64,000 nucleotides of DNA from Hyaloscypha bicolor E. Its lineage: Eukaryota; Ascomycota; Leotiomycetes; Helotiales; Hyaloscyphaceae. This document shows positions 11,057 to 21,311 of this stretch, in pieces (the stretch's first letter is position 1; the number at the start of each line of letters is the position of its first letter). Location: assembly GCF_002865645.1 (NCBI RefSeq), contig NW_020194684.1, positions 2,123,241 through 2,187,240 on the forward strand, in the 5' to 3' direction. The translations under genes and the position numbers were made by a program. The notes beneath the pieces are model-generated. The model had not been told where the DNA came from. It did not search any database and saw only the letters and a list, made by a program, of their open reading frames with translations.

Positions 11057-12151
11057 ATGGGTCTCTTTGGGGCCAGAAAAGTCAAATTACAGGAGCTCGA
11101 AAACGATCTGCACAATTCTCAGGCCGAAAATCGCGGACTTCAACAAGAGCCCGCCGAATACAAGCCGAAGCGTAAGAAGAACAGCATCTTCGGTAGTTTT
11201 ATAAAGCCCACACACAGAACTAGCCCAGTGGGACCTGTTGCGGCAGAAACTCTGTTCAGCCAGCCATTACCCGTTCCGAATCGCTCGGAACCACACAATC
11301 TTGCCATCAGGAGCCTGCCGGCATCGAGTCCTTCAGACAGGCCGGATCTCACGCTTCAAATCACGAATCTCAGCAATGAACTCCGAAGGGCTCAGCTTGA
11401 TATACGAGGGAAGCAGGCTAAGATTACCAAGCTCGAGCAAAAGATAAACGAAGAATACGAAAGGCCAACTCGGGAGGGGGCTTTCTGGGGACTGGGTCAC
11501 TACCTACAAGAGCCACGGAACTCCTCGCCAGTGTTACAGCGAAGGCTAGTAGAGCCGCCACCTCAAGAATCGCAAGAACAATTCCAAAGCCTCCAGCGAG
11601 AGAACGACACGCTCAAGAGACAGTTGCAGGAGCAACATGGAGTCTTTGAGCGTGAGAAGTGGATGGAGGTTGAGAGGGCGAGGAAGGAAGCTGCGAATGG
11701 TGACAAGCAGCACCAGGAGGAACTCGAATGCATGCGTGCAGAATTTAACGATAGAACAAACAAATTGAAAGTTGAGATATCAAGCGTGCAAGCTAAAGCC
11801 GAGGTTGATCGCCGAGCTTACCGTCGCGAATCAGATGCACAACTTAGGGCAGTACACCAACAGAAGGATAGGTATATCGCTGATATAATGGAGAGGCACC
11901 AGACGGAGCTACAACAACAACGTCAAGCATCCGAAGCCACTGCCGCCCAACGCGAGGACCGTATAGCAGAGCTAGAGCGAGAGATCCAAGAGAAAACAGC
12001 CAGAATTGCAGACACCAGGCTCGTTCTAGATCGGACAAGAAACGCGGAAAGGCAACGAGCAATAAGAGCGGCAGAGGAACTTGCAGAACGAGATCGGAGA
12101 TTTGAGTTCATACAACAGGAATGTGCGAGGATGGCTGCTGGGGGGAGGTAG
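11057..12151 (+). CDS. coiled-coil protein, function unknown
   Basis: A single open frame of 364 aa from ATG 11057. Residues 1-35 form a charged helix (MGLFGARKVKLQELEND), then a basic patch (KPKRKKNSIFGSF), a Pro/Ser-rich linker to about 95, and from about 100 onward nearly continuous Glu/Lys/Arg/Gln-rich helix with heptad-like leucines (about 170-355). There is no signal peptide or membrane segment and no catalytic motif. This is the architecture of a scaffold or cytoskeleton-associated protein, but composition alone cannot give a function. It lies downstream of the UBL gene on the same strand, 549 bp away. A possible donor at the very end (GGGAGGTAGTG) means a 3' exon cannot be excluded. 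Confidence 0.65.
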   Translation: MGLFGARKVKLQELENDLHNSQAENRGLQQEPAEYKPKRKKNSIFGSFIKPTHRTSPVGPVAAETLFSQPLPVPNRSEPHNLAIRSLPASSPSDRPDLTLQITNLSNELRRAQLDIRGKQAKITKLEQKINEEYERPTREGAFWGLGHYLQEPRNSSPVLQRRLVEPPPQESQEQFQSLQRENDTLKRQLQEQHGVFEREKWMEVERARKEAANGDKQHQEELECMRAEFNDRTNKLKVEISSVQAKAEVDRRAYRRESDAQLRAVHQQKDRYIADIMERHQTELQQQRQASEATAAQREDRIAELEREIQEKTARIADTRLVLDRTRNAERQRAIRAAEELAERDRRFEFIQQECARMAAGGR

Positions 12152-12549
12152 TGAGATGGTCATGATCGGTTCTGAAGTTTGACATTGATATGGTGGGAAA
12201 TGGCATCAAGTTGCTGCTGGATCGGGTGAACATCTGGGAAGATGCCCGTATGGGAGGTAGTGGCAGAGTCATCGCGAAAATGACAAACAAATTTTCAACA
12301 CAAATTCAAAAACGATTTGCCAGACAAAATCGTGATCCCGATTGGCTTGTTGATAGGCTTCCACCTGAGCCATCTGTACCATTTTACGCCACGGCCCGGC
12401 GGCGCTCGAGAACATGTCATGTCTGAGAACACAGCCTCGATTTATATATTCCCTAGTCTTAGCTAAGTATACGAAGCTCTTTACTTAATTAGGAAATATA
12501 ATCTGGCGCAATTTGTATAATTCTGATATAAGTAATGCTCGAGCCAGTA
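12152..12549. other. intergenic; one 78-codon ORF
   Basis: An ATG ORF at 12190-12426 ends with a basic segment (RLPPEPSVPFYATARRRSR). It has no recognisable family and no supporting neighbours. It could be a 3' exon of the coiled-coil gene or chance. Confidence 0.3.
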
Positions 12550-12747
12550 GCTGAACCATAGTATCGCTTAAGTTGAACCATATTATCAGTAGCGAGAATA
12601 CCCTTGTATTTTCCATAATATGGTTCAACTTCCCTCACCAAAAACCACACTGTGTCTACTAGCTTTAATGATACATAGACACCAGTCCTCGTTCACACCC
12701 TCCATCCAACCCCGGCCTCCTTCCAACGGCCCGCCAGGCATACTCCT

Positions 12748-13189
12748 AGCATATGCTTAACCTTTACTACTAAGAAGCACATAAGTAAGTTAGAGTACAT
12801 CTTGCTTTACTATTACTCAAGCATATACTCGGCATATGGAACCCACATACTTAGCATATGCTTTATCTTTATTACTAAGAAGCATATAACCAAGCTAGAA
12901 TATATCCTGCTTTACTATTACTCAAGCATATGCTCGGTATATGGAACCCATATACCGAATATGTGCTTTTCCCTTATTACCAAGAAGTATATAAGTAAGT
13001 TAGAATATATCTTGCAACACTATTATTATCGCTCTAGCATATGCTCGGTATATAGAATCCATATACTAAGCATATACTTAACTTTTACTACTAAGAAATA
13101 TATGAGTAAGTTAGAATATATTTTGCCTTACTATTGCCATTGCTCTAGTATATGCTTGGTATATGGAACCCATATACTAAGCATATGCT
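12748..13189 (+). repeat. minisatellite, four units of 105-111 bp
   Basis: Units start at about 12748, 12853, 12958, 13069 and, as a partial, 13180. Each contains AGCATATGCTTwwCyTTTACTAC, then AAGTTAGAATATAT, TACTATT and CTCGGTATATGGAACCCATA. The 129-codon open frame running through it is periodic and is a by-product of the repeat. Confidence 0.85.
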
Positions 13190-13260
13190 AGCCCTAACCC
13201 GTAGGGCCTTTACGCTTTAATATATCCCAATACGGGGGGCTCTCACGGCCCCCCAACCCC

Positions 13261-13330
13261 CCGGACTAACCCGGACCCTAACCCCTGACCCTAGCCCCTG
13301 ACCCTAAGCCCCCTCGCAAGCTCGGGACTA
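13261..13330 (+). repeat. degenerate telomere-like CCCTAA tract
   Basis: Within a C-rich stretch the pattern CCCTAACCCCTGACCCTAG recurs with variants (ACTAACCC, ACCCTAAG). Fungal telomeres are usually CCCTAA/TTAGGG arrays. Here only two or three near-exact units occur, spaced by GAC or CCTGA, so this is at best a decayed interstitial tract or a simple C-rich repeat inside the element. Confidence 0.35.
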
Positions 13331-13541
13331 ACCCGAACCTTCCTAGCCCGCATAAGGAAAGCATATATAGAGTATATATAGAGCATATGCAGAGCATATG
13401 CCTAAAATAATTGTCACAAAACCTATTCATTTGCTCGGCTAGCTGTCTCGCTTCCTTAAGCGATACTATGGTTCAGCTAAATAAACGAGCATATGCAGAG
13501 TTTGATAATATGGTTCAACTTAAGCGATACTATGGTTCAAC

Positions 13542-13894
13542 TAAAACCCCGTAATGCTCAAAATAAGAAACCAAATCCACGACACCTGACGTCTGCGTAT
13601 GCTCCATCACGTGTGCCCATTACACATATCCTCTTTATTAATTATTTTATAGAGAATTAAAGTAGTAATGTGTGTTAAAAGTTAGTATTGCACGGGACAG
13701 GGCGTTGCATTTGAGCGGGAAGTCGAGTAAGTACGACACGTGCCTGGTTAAAAGTTCGAACTTCGAACTTCGCTTGGACGAGTAATCCTTACGGTTTTCC
13801 GTAACCTGAGCTTGGTTCTTCGGCTCACTCGGAAGTACAAGGGATTATTGCTTATACCTTAGGCATAAAGGTGCCCAACAAAAATGGGGGAAAA
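13542..13894. promoter_or_regulatory. upstream region of the amidase gene
   Basis: Normal composition returns after the element. A palindromic TTCGAACTTCGAACTTCG stretch at about 13755-13773 and an AT-rich step at 13630-13660 are visible. No gene is seen. Confidence 0.35.
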
Positions 13895-15667
13895 ATGATG
13901 AGGTGGCTTCCTCATCTGTCTCGCATGACTGCAAACATCTCATCAACTGGAGAAGAAAGGCGCAGCAGTGCACTCTGCCCACTTCCCCAAGATCAAATGA
14001 TCACGAACGCCCCCAAAACATGCTTGCGCATGCCGAGGTGTCATGGAATTGAAATCGAAGAGTGTTCGATACCACAGCTACAGGATTATCTAAGCAAAGC
14101 GGCCTTCACATCCAAGGAGCTGGTGCAGTGCTACCTACGTAGAATTGAGCTGGTCAACCCTTATGTGAAAGCCGTAATCGAGACGAATCCTGACGCACTG
14201 GATATTGCCGACAAGCTCGATAAAGAACGCAAAAATGGCCATATCAGAACACTCCTACACGGGATTCCGTTCATTGTCAAGGACAATATCGCAACCAAGG
14301 ATAAGATGCAAACGACAGCGGGGTGTGCCGCGTTAGCAGGAACTATTGTCCCAGGCGATGCTCGCATTATTACTCTCTTACGAGAAGCTGGCGCCGTACT
14401 CCTCGGGAAAGCGAACTTGTCCGAATTCGCCTCTATGCGAGCGTCATATTATGCCGAAGGCTACTCCTCTCGAGGAGGACAGAACCGAAACCCTTACAAT
14501 CTTGCCCACCACCCAGGAGGCTCTAGCTCTGGAAGTGCTAGCTCACTCGCCTCGAATATGTGTGCGTTTAGCATTGGTACTGAGACTGATGGAAGTATTA
14601 TGTTCCCAGCAGATCGCAATGCCGTAATAGGCCTTAAACCGACAGTTGGACTGACGTCTACTATGGGAGTTATTCCAGAGTCTCCAAGCATGGACACTAT
14701 TGGACCATTCGGCCGATCGGTAGAGGACGCTACAATAGTCCTAGATATTATTCATGAGAGACGTGCGACTATAGACACCCATATTGATCGCCTAGTCTCT
14801 ATATCAGTACAAAATTCCTGCCCTGGACTTTACACATCTTGGCTAAGCAAGAAGGATGCTCTAAAAGGAGCGAGGTTTGGCATACCATGGAAAAGAGTGT
14901 GGGAAAGAGCGAGCAAAAATGCCACGAAGGGGCTAGAGTACGATTCTCTAATGGAGTTAATCGAGAAGATAGAGAAGGCTGGCGCATTGGTTATTAAGGT
15001 TAATTTCCCAAGTGCTGAAGAAATAGTCTCACCAGGCGGCTGGGACTGGGAGTTCGGAGATGGCAAGACGGGATCTAGGCTCTCGGAATTTCAAGTTGTG
15101 AGGACCGAATTCTACCGCAATCTGCGATCCTATCTCAGCGGACTCGAGGAAAACAAAATCCATTTGCTAGAAGATGTGGTTGCTTATAATGTCCAGCATA
15201 CTGCTAAGGAGGGAGGAGTCCCGAGAACACATCCAGCATGGCCTACTGGTCAGGATAACTTCGACAAATGTCTCGAGTCAAAGGACTGGCCGGAGGACAT
15301 GTATCTCAAAGCTCTTGAATACATAAGGCGAAAATCGAGAGACGAGGGTATTGATGCAGCGCTACGACTCGAGGGGGATAACCTAGATGGTTTACTCGTG
15401 CCTCTGCAAGCGGATGGAGGTGTTGCTTGTTCAGTCGCAGCCAAAGCTGGATACCCAATGATTACCGTTCCAGTCGGTATTAATAATATCGGAGTGCCGT
15501 TTGGAATCGGTATTATTCAAACCGCATTCAATGAGCATTTGCTGGTGAGGTATGGCTCTGCTATCGAAGACCTTGTTGGACGCCAAATGGTGCCCCGCTT
15601 TTTGAATCTTGAAGCAGATAACCACCCATATGTCGGTACACCGCCAGAAAAGGCGTTATTGCTGTAG
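13895..15667 (+). CDS. amidase signature (AS) family amidohydrolase
   Basis: An uninterrupted frame of 590 aa. It hydrolyses a C-N amide bond in the AS family, whose catalytic triad is Ser-cisSer-Lys. Visible: FIVKDNIATKD, holding the Lys, at about residue 130; then HHPGGSSSGSASS, the Gly/Ser-rich signature; IGTETDGSI, holding the Ser pair; and AVIGLKPTVG after it. All catalytic residues are present, and the length is normal for fungal secondary amidases. The first in-frame ATG is 13895; the conserved part begins only at about residue 45 (MPRCHGIEIEE), so the N-terminal 40 residues are uncertain, and ATG 13997 or 14030 could be the true start. The substrate cannot be told. It has no close functional partner nearby. 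Confidence 0.88.
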   Translation: MMRWLPHLSRMTANISSTGEERRSSALCPLPQDQMITNAPKTCLRMPRCHGIEIEECSIPQLQDYLSKAAFTSKELVQCYLRRIELVNPYVKAVIETNPDALDIADKLDKERKNGHIRTLLHGIPFIVKDNIATKDKMQTTAGCAALAGTIVPGDARIITLLREAGAVLLGKANLSEFASMRASYYAEGYSSRGGQNRNPYNLAHHPGGSSSGSASSLASNMCAFSIGTETDGSIMFPADRNAVIGLKPTVGLTSTMGVIPESPSMDTIGPFGRSVEDATIVLDIIHERRATIDTHIDRLVSISVQNSCPGLYTSWLSKKDALKGARFGIPWKRVWERASKNATKGLEYDSLMELIEKIEKAGALVIKVNFPSAEEIVSPGGWDWEFGDGKTGSRLSEFQVVRTEFYRNLRSYLSGLEENKIHLLEDVVAYNVQHTAKEGGVPRTHPAWPTGQDNFDKCLESKDWPEDMYLKALEYIRRKSRDEGIDAALRLEGDNLDGLLVPLQADGGVACSVAAKAGYPMITVPVGINNIGVPFGIGIIQTAFNEHLLVRYGSAIEDLVGRQMVPRFLNLEADNHPYVGTPPEKALLL

Positions 15668-16221
15668 TCTGTTTTAAACAAATTCAAACTCGTTTCAACT
15701 TGATACCTCTCAATCTCAGGCGAGGTCTCCAAGATGACTCCGCCTCTATCTCTGTCGAGGGAGATCTACAAAGGGATTGCCAGTCTCGGATTGCGAGGAA
15801 AAAATATCGTTAGCACCTATGGCAAGAAGCAAGGTAGAAACATTATCCATATTATGGCCAATTTTCCGGATTTGTCGAATAGACATATTTAGAGACTTGT
15901 TCAACTCTCCTTCCGATACTAACAATTCTCTTTTGATTAACTTCTCGGCATATGTACTGGGTCTCATATTATTATAAATAAAGACTCGTTTATAATATAA
16001 GGCTATTAGAAAAATAAGAAATATAAAGAAATATTAAGAAGTTTTAAAATATAACATAAATATTTATAATAAAGTAATTCCGGGCCTCTTAATCTAGTAA
16101 GGGAAATAACAAGCATATAAACAAATGTTTTAAGTATTATTTAAAAGGCCTTCTTCCGCCTTACATAGAATAAACGGAATAGCTTTCTAAGTAAACCCTC
16201 GAAGTTGAACTCTTAAAGTAA
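15668..16221. other. intergenic, AT-rich with a small minus-strand ORF
   Basis: A 73-codon minus-strand ORF at 15746-15967 starts with ATG and looks helical (KLIKRELLVSEGELNKSL) but has no recognisable family. 15970-16160 is AT-rich with TpA steps, like a small RIP-mutated remnant. Confidence 0.35.
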
Positions 16222-17250
16222 CTAACTCGACAACAATGCCTTCACATCAACAGCAAGAACCTTCCCACCGGTGATCTGCGTCCCTTTTACAGCTCCAGCA
16301 ATACCACCATTGGTAACCACATACAAAACATTCTCATCCCATTTGGTTCTCCCAAATGAAGCAGCAGTATCACCTTCCAAGATCGTCGAGTTCACATTCC
16401 CAGCCAGAACAGTCACCATTCCCTTTCGCGTCACCAACTCCAAGGCATCACTCGGGTCCTGCGTGATATACGCATTTCCCTCTTTGTCGAAGGCAAAATC
16501 ATCACCGGGGCCGTTGTTTGCCACTACTACATAATCTCCAGTTGCAGAGCCGGCATCGGGTCCGTAAAGCTCCACTGGGACACGTGCGAAGAGACCCTGG
16601 AATGAGTTGGTGAAGTAGACAGACGAGTCAAAAACATGGATACCATTGATGCCAAGCACGATTGGGCCAGGAGGTGGCAGCATAAGCGGCGATTCAAGGA
16701 TGATTTCGTATTCGGAAGTCAGATAATCGAGACGCCATACAACGCCTAATACCGAGTCCGCGATAAGGAGGTAGGGACTCCCTGGCGTAAGGAGCGTCAT
16801 ACCGTTAGCAAAACTCGCCTTCGTTAAGTCTGTAATTTTTGAAACAGCAGGGTCATTCTTCCTGCCACGGCGAAAATCAACTTTCCAGACGGACCACGAA
16901 CCGGGTGTGGTGCTGAATGTTCCTATTGACCAATTTCCCGCAAGGACCGCAAATACGTCGGGTTGGATCTCGGCAATGCCTGTGAGCCCTGTTGCGTAGG
17001 GGAAGGTATAGAGAAGTTTGGCGGAGCCAGGAACGGGATTTAACGCTTGGAGTTGATATAGTTGAGGGGTGCTGAGGAGGTTCAAGAGGAGGTTGCCATT
17101 TGAGCTGACGGCGATGTTCTCAATCCAGGTTTCGTTGGGGAATTCGTAGATTGTGTGGATGGCGAGATTTGATGGAAGTGGGGATGGAACTGCCTTGACG
17201 ATATTGAGGAGAAAAGAGGGGAGCAAGATAATTTGCCAAAAATGGACCAT
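16222..17250 (-). CDS. secreted SMP-30/strictosidine-synthase-like beta-propeller protein
   Basis: 342 aa from the ATG at 17250; the frame is open another 28 codons upstream, but this ATG is followed at once by a signal peptide (MVHFWQIILLPSFLLNIVKA, about 20 aa), so I chose it. The repeated pattern of a hydrophobic strand plus G/D turn (IENIAVSSNGNLLL, GLTGIAEIQPDVFAVL, ASFANGMTLL, GINGIHVF, DDFAFDKEGNAYIT) fits a six-bladed propeller of the SMP-30/gluconolactonase type, as found in many fungal secreted proteins. Three N-x-S/T sites are visible. No substrate can be assigned. Confidence 0.65.
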   Translation of the reverse strand: MVHFWQIILLPSFLLNIVKAVPSPLPSNLAIHTIYEFPNETWIENIAVSSNGNLLLNLLSTPQLYQLQALNPVPGSAKLLYTFPYATGLTGIAEIQPDVFAVLAGNWSIGTFSTTPGSWSVWKVDFRRGRKNDPAVSKITDLTKASFANGMTLLTPGSPYLLIADSVLGVVWRLDYLTSEYEIILESPLMLPPPGPIVLGINGIHVFDSSVYFTNSFQGLFARVPVELYGPDAGSATGDYVVVANNGPGDDFAFDKEGNAYITQDPSDALELVTRKGMVTVLAGNVNSTILEGDTAASFGRTKWDENVLYVVTNGGIAGAVKGTQITGGKVLAVDVKALLSS

Positions 17251-18339
17251 TTTGAGTGAATTGATCGTGGGGATCTCGTCGAGCTGTTGGAGATATGAAG
17301 TTGGGGCTGGGAGGGAGCATATATAGTCCCTCAAACTACTGCACAGCCCTCGACTGGAAGCATTTCTCGTCCTTGCATTGAAAGGCTCTCGATCGGACTT
17401 AGGCTTTGCTTTGTAAAGAATTGGATTGCTTTACTTCCCAACCTGGCAAACGGCAGGGGGGCGGGTGTGAATACCTCTCCAAGGAGGACAATCCACGTTG
17501 GTGAATAGGTTTGTCACCTTCAATTCCCGTTTCCAGGGTCATCCGGAAGTTTGTCAGAACGGTTCCTATTGGCGCAGGTGGCTTGAGATTATGAAGACAT
17601 CGTGAAATACTAACCAGTAACCTTCGAGGAGGTTCTCTGCGGTGCACTTTGAGGGAGTTTACAAATCAGATATGCACTACAACTTAGGAGCAGCTAGGAT
17701 ATGATTGGGGCACTGTTGAAGAGACATTTGAGGATGAACGTCGATTAGTAATTCTTGGCATCCGAAATGTCGGCTTTTCCGAGCCGGCATCTGCTAAATG
17801 CGGGGGCTACGCAGGCTAAAACACAAGTGCTTACTCGCTAAAAACTAGTGTCTTCAGGGGTTAGCCGTGATTGAGTCAAGGTGCGAAATGCGCTGACGGA
17901 CTCTGCATCTTATTTCAGCATCTGGAAACGATACCTTGAGCCTCACCATGAACAATTATTAAGGAAACTGCCAGTTGAAATATAATTGTCGATCTTAAGA
18001 GTCTCTGGGAAGCTGTTGGCAGCTTGGCTCGAAAGCGATCAAAGAATTGTCAAAGGAAAGATTGTACGTAAACCACAACGTGAAATACCCAGCTTGCCCT
18101 CATCAAAGCTCCTTTCAATTCCACATTCCTCTTATGTCCCCTTAGAATTCGTATGATTTTAATTGATTTATCTCAGATTTATTTCTCCGAACAGGCTCCA
18201 TAGAGAGCCGAGAAATTTTCCAATGTCACACGGAGAGGAAGTAGATTGGCATTGGTGTCAGAGACGTTCGTCTCTATTATTGTCGGGTGTAATTATCTTG
18301 TTGTTGGAATGTCGGAAAAGCCAAATTGCTAAGCCTGAA
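17251..18339. other. intergenic, no gene seen
   Basis: Only short ORFs without family signal (for example 17399-17647, minus). The right end merges into the N-terminal part of the GMC relic. Confidence 0.4.
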
Positions 18340-20012
18340 TAGGTGGAACCTTTGGCTGGGTGCTTGCCAGACGCCTTGCGGACTCAGACTCCACCCCGAA
18401 AATCTTTCTCCCTGAAGGAGGCGGAGACAACGAGGACTCTAATCTGCGTGCTCCAGCTTGCAGATGGTCACTATTCATGACAGAACCTTCGGTCGACTGG
18501 GGTTACAAGTCGACGCCGCAGCATCAACCAGGTGCCAAGTGCTTGACAGTCATCAAGGTCGAGGGCTGGGCGGCTCGAGCGTGATCAAGTTTAGCAATTG
18601 GCTTATGGGGGACAAAGATAATTACAACAAGTGGGCCGAGATTGTTGGGGATCCCGACTGAAAGTGGGAAGGAGATCACGGTATGAGGCAGACGCCGAGA
18701 AAAATTTAGCGGCAACACGTGAATTTGACAGAACAGCAACCTAAACGTTTGGACTGAAATTCATTGGAAATCCACTCAAAAGACGGGATGCTGGACTTGA
18801 TGTTTGCTCAAGAACCGCCAGTAAGAACCTTGGCGTTTGAGGATGCAAAGGAATGGAATGTGAGCCCTGAGAGTCGTGCTGGATCTCTTTGGGCTGTGCT
18901 GATTTGCAAACCGATAAAATGGAATGGGGATATGAATACAGGAGATCCCGCGGTATGGGGACCGGTACCTTCCACTTTTATGAGGGGCCCCGTATCACAT
19001 CTTCGTGAGCCTACCTAGCACCGACCAATCTCACCATTCTTATTGAGAGTGTCGTTACAAAGGCCCTGTTTGACAATTCAAAGAAAACCATTGGAGTTCA
19101 GATATCCTCGAGAATGACGTACTCAGCACCAAAGAAAGTGATCTTGTCTACAAGCGCTATCAAGTCCCCACAGATCCTCCTTCTTTCGGGCATTGGACCA
19201 GAAGCGGGGCACCTAAGATCTTAATTCCAGTTATTCACGACTTTTCCGGAGTAGAAAAAACCTGAAAGACCACTCAACCTCCACCACAACTCTCCTCAAG
19301 CCACGAGAGAAAGTCAGAAGTCGATACCTCGATCCCTCCGACCCGCTCTATAACGTCGGCGTAACAATGCCTAGCGCCTGGCTCTCCCCTCCTGCCATCC
19401 AAGTATCCAAGAAATTCTCTGACGACGAAACAAAACCTTATCTGCTCAAAGTCCCTTTGATCGAACAATCTCCCATTGACAGGAGCAGAAGTAATTACGT
19501 TCTTCGCGGGAGTCATGAATTCCCAGTCGGCCGGCTGCCCGACTCTCATCTGCCAACCTTCCGATCCTTCTGTCATTGACTGGAAATTCTGTTCTCATCC
19601 GTACGATAAGCCAGCAGCGATTGAAGGGTTGCGCTCCCTAATTGAATTTTCCAGCCTGCTTATGTTTGCAGCGATCACTGAACGCAGGATTGAAGGTCCT
19701 TCTGGCTCGTCTGATGAGGAAATTTGGGAGCATGGTAGGAGATTAATTGCTCTAATTCCAATCTTGCGGGAACTGGTAAGATGGGGAAGTAGAGTGATGA
19801 GTTGGCTGTGTGGATAACGAGTTCGAAGTGAAAGGAGTCAAAGGGTTGAAGGTTGTGGATCATGCGGTTGCGCCGTTGATGGCTAATAATAACACGCAGA
19901 GCACTTGCTACTTGATAGCAAGTCAAAAGCTCCAAACCTGGGCATCGAGACTAATCGATATTTCTAGGTAGAAACTGCTGCAGAGAAAGTCATTGCGGAA
20001 TATAAGCTGTAA
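18340..20012 (+). pseudogene. GMC (glucose-methanol-choline) oxidoreductase, decayed
   Basis: Pieces of one GMC flavoprotein lie in order in three frames. First is a GGTFGWVLARRLAD segment corresponding to the FAD-binding start (18340-18410), then NLRAP and MTEPSVDWGYKSTPQ. After a frame change comes RGLGGSSVIKFSNWLMGDK (about 18560-18620), the GMC signature. A TGA at 18659-18661 replaces the Trp expected in GDPDWKWEG. Further pieces include ILSTSAIKSPQILLLSGIGP (second signature, about 19150-19205), then SHPYDKPAAIEGLRSLIE and GLKVVDHAVAPLMANN, and finally ETAAEKVIAEYKL with TAA at 20010-20012. Several stops and shifts lie between, and the initiator is lost. Intact relatives oxidise alcohols or sugars using FAD. 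It converges on the intact zinc alcohol dehydrogenase. Confidence 0.82.
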
Positions 20013-20119
20013 CTTGAGTTGTGTAGAGCATGTCTATTTCTGAGAAGCTGAACAGAGGAAACAGAGTGGGTTGAGGATGTCGGAATAGTAGACAACCACT
20101 GCGCTGCTGGTCCTAGAGC

Positions 20120-21311
20120 TTATGCAACAAGCACACCCCTATATCTCAACTTGCCAGAATTCATCTTTGCCAATGCCTCAGCGAAACCTTCCTCAGTGAA
20201 GCTGAAAGTCTCGATCGTGGGCTTGATTCCATTGTGTGCGGCGAATTTCAACATGTCATCGTGAATACCACGAGACGCCACAAGTGAGGACTTGAAGTTG
20301 TAGACCTCGAAGAACATTGGGAAGCTCCTATATCTTCCTGTCAGTGCAAGTCGACAATTGGCGGAGCTGAGAATACTGACGGAAGTTCAATTGGGGCAGT
20401 AGGTGCAGAAAGACAGACGATATCAGCGCCACGAGCAAGGATATCCTTCTTCATGAGCCTATTCTGTGTTAGCAAACCCTCTTGATACAGTGACTCGAAA
20501 ATACTCACCTCGCCCAATCTGGGTAGTGGTTACCAGTAACGATCAATACATTGATGGGCTTGGTTATCTTCTCGGGTTCACTCAAAAGGTGGAACTCCGA
20601 AGCACCGAATGCCCTGGCTTCAGCCTCCTTGTCTGCGGAAGTTGACAAGACAACAGTTTCATAGCCCATTTTGGCCGAGAACTGAATGGCAAGATGACCG
20701 AGCCCACCAATACCAATTATGCCGACGCGATCTCCTGGCTTGGCGGAGCTGATAATAGCCTGGTAGACAGTGCTGCCGGCGCACTGAAGTGGGGCAGCAT
20801 ACTCGGAAGGGAGGTTATCTGGGATCCTGTGGAGGTAGGACTCAACACCGATGTCTGGATTGTTAGCTTGTGATGAATAAGTGAGAGAAGTACAGTACAA
20901 TAATCCCCGAAAGTTCCCGCGCTGAAGTCGCTTTCGCCGTAGACGTTTCGCTCATAGCAGTAGATATCTTGACCCCTCAAGCAGTAATCACAATGTCCAC
21001 AGCTCTGCAGTTGAACGATCAGCGTTGCCCAAGAATCCCAGCATGAGCTTGCTTACGTCACGAAGGTATCCTGCTCCAGCTCGATCTCCAATTTTGAATT
21101 GGGTGACCTCGCTCCCAACTTTCTCAACAACACCGATACCCTCATGGCCGAGTGCGGCACTGTGTGGGATAAAGTGGACATCTGTTCCACAAAGACTGGA
21201 GTGCGTGATCTTGATGAGTACCTGCTTAGGTCCCAATTCGGATGGAATCTCGAGTGGGACCTTCTTCACAACACCCTCGATGCCTCGAAACACACTGCTC
21301 TGGATTGTCAT
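20120..21311 (-). CDS. zinc-dependent alcohol dehydrogenase (MDR superfamily)
   Basis: Five exons: 21311-21057, 21004-20899, 20854-20509, 20458-20381 and 20327-20120 (330 aa); all intron phases close. The enzyme interconverts an alcohol and its aldehyde with NAD(P)H. The catalytic zinc ligands are visible as LCGTDVH and GHEGIG. The structural-zinc loop is SCGHCDYCLRGQDIYC with four Cys. The Rossmann motif is GIGGLGHLAIQF, followed by a serine at the position favouring NADPH (VVLSTSADKEAEA), and the layout is that of cinnamyl/mannitol-type ADHs. At 330 aa it is slightly short for the family (about 350); the segment between LCGTD and GHE is compact. It ends 108 bp from the dead GMC oxidoreductase, on the opposite strand. 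Confidence 0.88.

Larger units (their letters stand above)
12550..13541. mobile_element. TA-flanked inverted-repeat element (about 1 kb, non-autonomous)
   Basis: The left end starts GCTGAACCATAGTATCGC at 12550 and matches in inverted orientation the right end 13503-13541 over 39 positions with one mismatch. TA dinucleotides flank both ends (12548-12549 and 13542-13543), which points to the Tc1/mariner superfamily. A second right end, a perfect 23-bp match, sits inside at 13455-13477 and is also followed by TA. This means either a nested insertion or a duplicated terminus. A further half-copy (AATATGGTTCAACTT) lies at 12618-12632. There is no transposase ORF. Confidence 0.75.

Noticed and set aside
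12802..13191. 129-codon open frame on the plus strand
   Set aside because: It runs through the minisatellite and its protein is periodic with the repeat; it is not a gene.
18458..18661. 67-codon ORF as a small gene
   Set aside because: It is the signature segment of the GMC oxidoreductase relic.
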